The notes beneath the pieces are model-generated. The model was not told where the DNA came from. It worked only from the letters and a program-made list of their open reading frames with translations, and made no database searches. Shown here in pieces: positions 50,657 to 50,844 of a DNA stretch of 50,844 nt. The stretch is from Gammaproteobacteria bacterium (GTDB lineage Bacteria; Pseudomonadota; Gammaproteobacteria; Steroidobacterales; Steroidobacteraceae), in assembly GCA_028293745.1 (NCBI GenBank), contig JAQGOF010000077.1, forward strand, positions 1 through 50,844. Direction: 5' to 3'. Every line of letters starts with the position of its first letter. Within the stretch, counting starts at the first letter, position 1. The translations under genes were made by a program, and so were the position numbers.

Positions 50657-50844
50657 ATGACTCAGGATTTGCCGCTGTTTGAAGTCTTCATCCGCTCACG
50701 CTCGGGACTGGAACACAAGCATGTCGGCAGTGTGCATGCCAGCGATGCCCGCATGGCGATCGAGCATGCCCGTGATGTGTACACGCGCCGGCAGGAAGGC
50801 GTGAGCCTCTGGGTCGTGCGCTCGAGCGACATCATGGCTTCCGA
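50657..50844 (+). CDS. paaB: PaaB, phenylacetyl-CoA epoxidase subunit (3' partial)
   Basis: The first 62 residues are visible before the window ends. LPLFEVFIRSRSGLEHKHVGSVHA and ARDVYTRRQEGVSLWVVRSSDI are the conserved PaaB core (given in parts). PaaB is a small, noncatalytic subunit that organises the PaaAC epoxidase complex. GGAGATCGAG upstream of the ATG provides the ribosome-binding site. Confidence 0.95.
   Translation, partial: MTQDLPLFEVFIRSRSGLEHKHVGSVHASDARMAIEHARDVYTRRQEGVSLWVVRSSDIMAS

Overview
The window is GC-rich, densely packed bacterial chromosome with no phage, plasmid, CRISPR or transposase genes. The gene content points to an aerobic gammaproteobacterium. A cpoB (ybgF) gene is followed by tRNA-Lys, as in many gammaproteobacteria. 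There is a complete Ara4N lipid A pathway (Gram-negative outer membrane), a CysN-CysC fusion, and catabolism of 4-hydroxybenzoate, phenylacetate and histidine. A relative of Steroidobacter/Nevskiales is my guess, inferred from style and not proven. Genes overlap by ATGA, GTGA or TTGA junctions in many places, so operons can be read with some confidence.

Layout. 0-2.1 kb: end of cpoB with an unusual Gly/Ala linker, tRNA-Lys(UUU), a small lipoprotein and an orphan gene. 2.2-11.5 kb: an NCS1 permease, then two convergent operons. The plus operon is carnitine dehydrogenase-thioesterase fusion, TetR regulator, acyl-CoA dehydrogenase. The minus operon is dehydrocarnitine cleavage enzyme, betainyl-CoA thioesterase, NDP-forming acyl-CoA synthetase, CaiD-like hydratase. 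Together they can be read as a CoA-dependent aerobic route from gamma-butyrobetaine through L-carnitine to glycine betaine. Both operon heads carry an AT-rich inverted repeat. 11.6-17.7 kb: murJ, hutG, hutF, cstA and its small partner. 17.7-19.7 kb: a lone MotA/TolQ/ExbB protein and a MetF-like reductase, among nested-palindrome elements. 19.7-21.9 kb: pobR and pobA. 22-29.7 kb: a seven-gene Ara4N operon in which the two halves of ArnA are separate genes, plus a LysE exporter.

29.8-33.5 kb: an ECF sigma factor with a small membrane protein, then an alpha/beta hydrolase, DUF1932 dehydrogenase and amidohydrolase cassette of unknown substrate. 33.5-36 kb: an Lrp regulator divergent from ald, whose leader could hide its Shine-Dalgarno sequence, and a YceI protein. 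36.2-39.8 kb: cysQ-cysD-cysNC for sulfate activation, followed by a decayed small gene. 40-43.3 kb: L-2-hydroxyglutarate oxidase and a FadB-type enzyme. 43.3-50.8 kb: an Lrp regulator divergent from a fused 2-oxoacid dehydrogenase E1, E2 and paaK operon, then paaX and the start of the paa operon. This last block suggests that phenylpyruvate/phenylacetate carbon is channelled into phenylacetyl-CoA.
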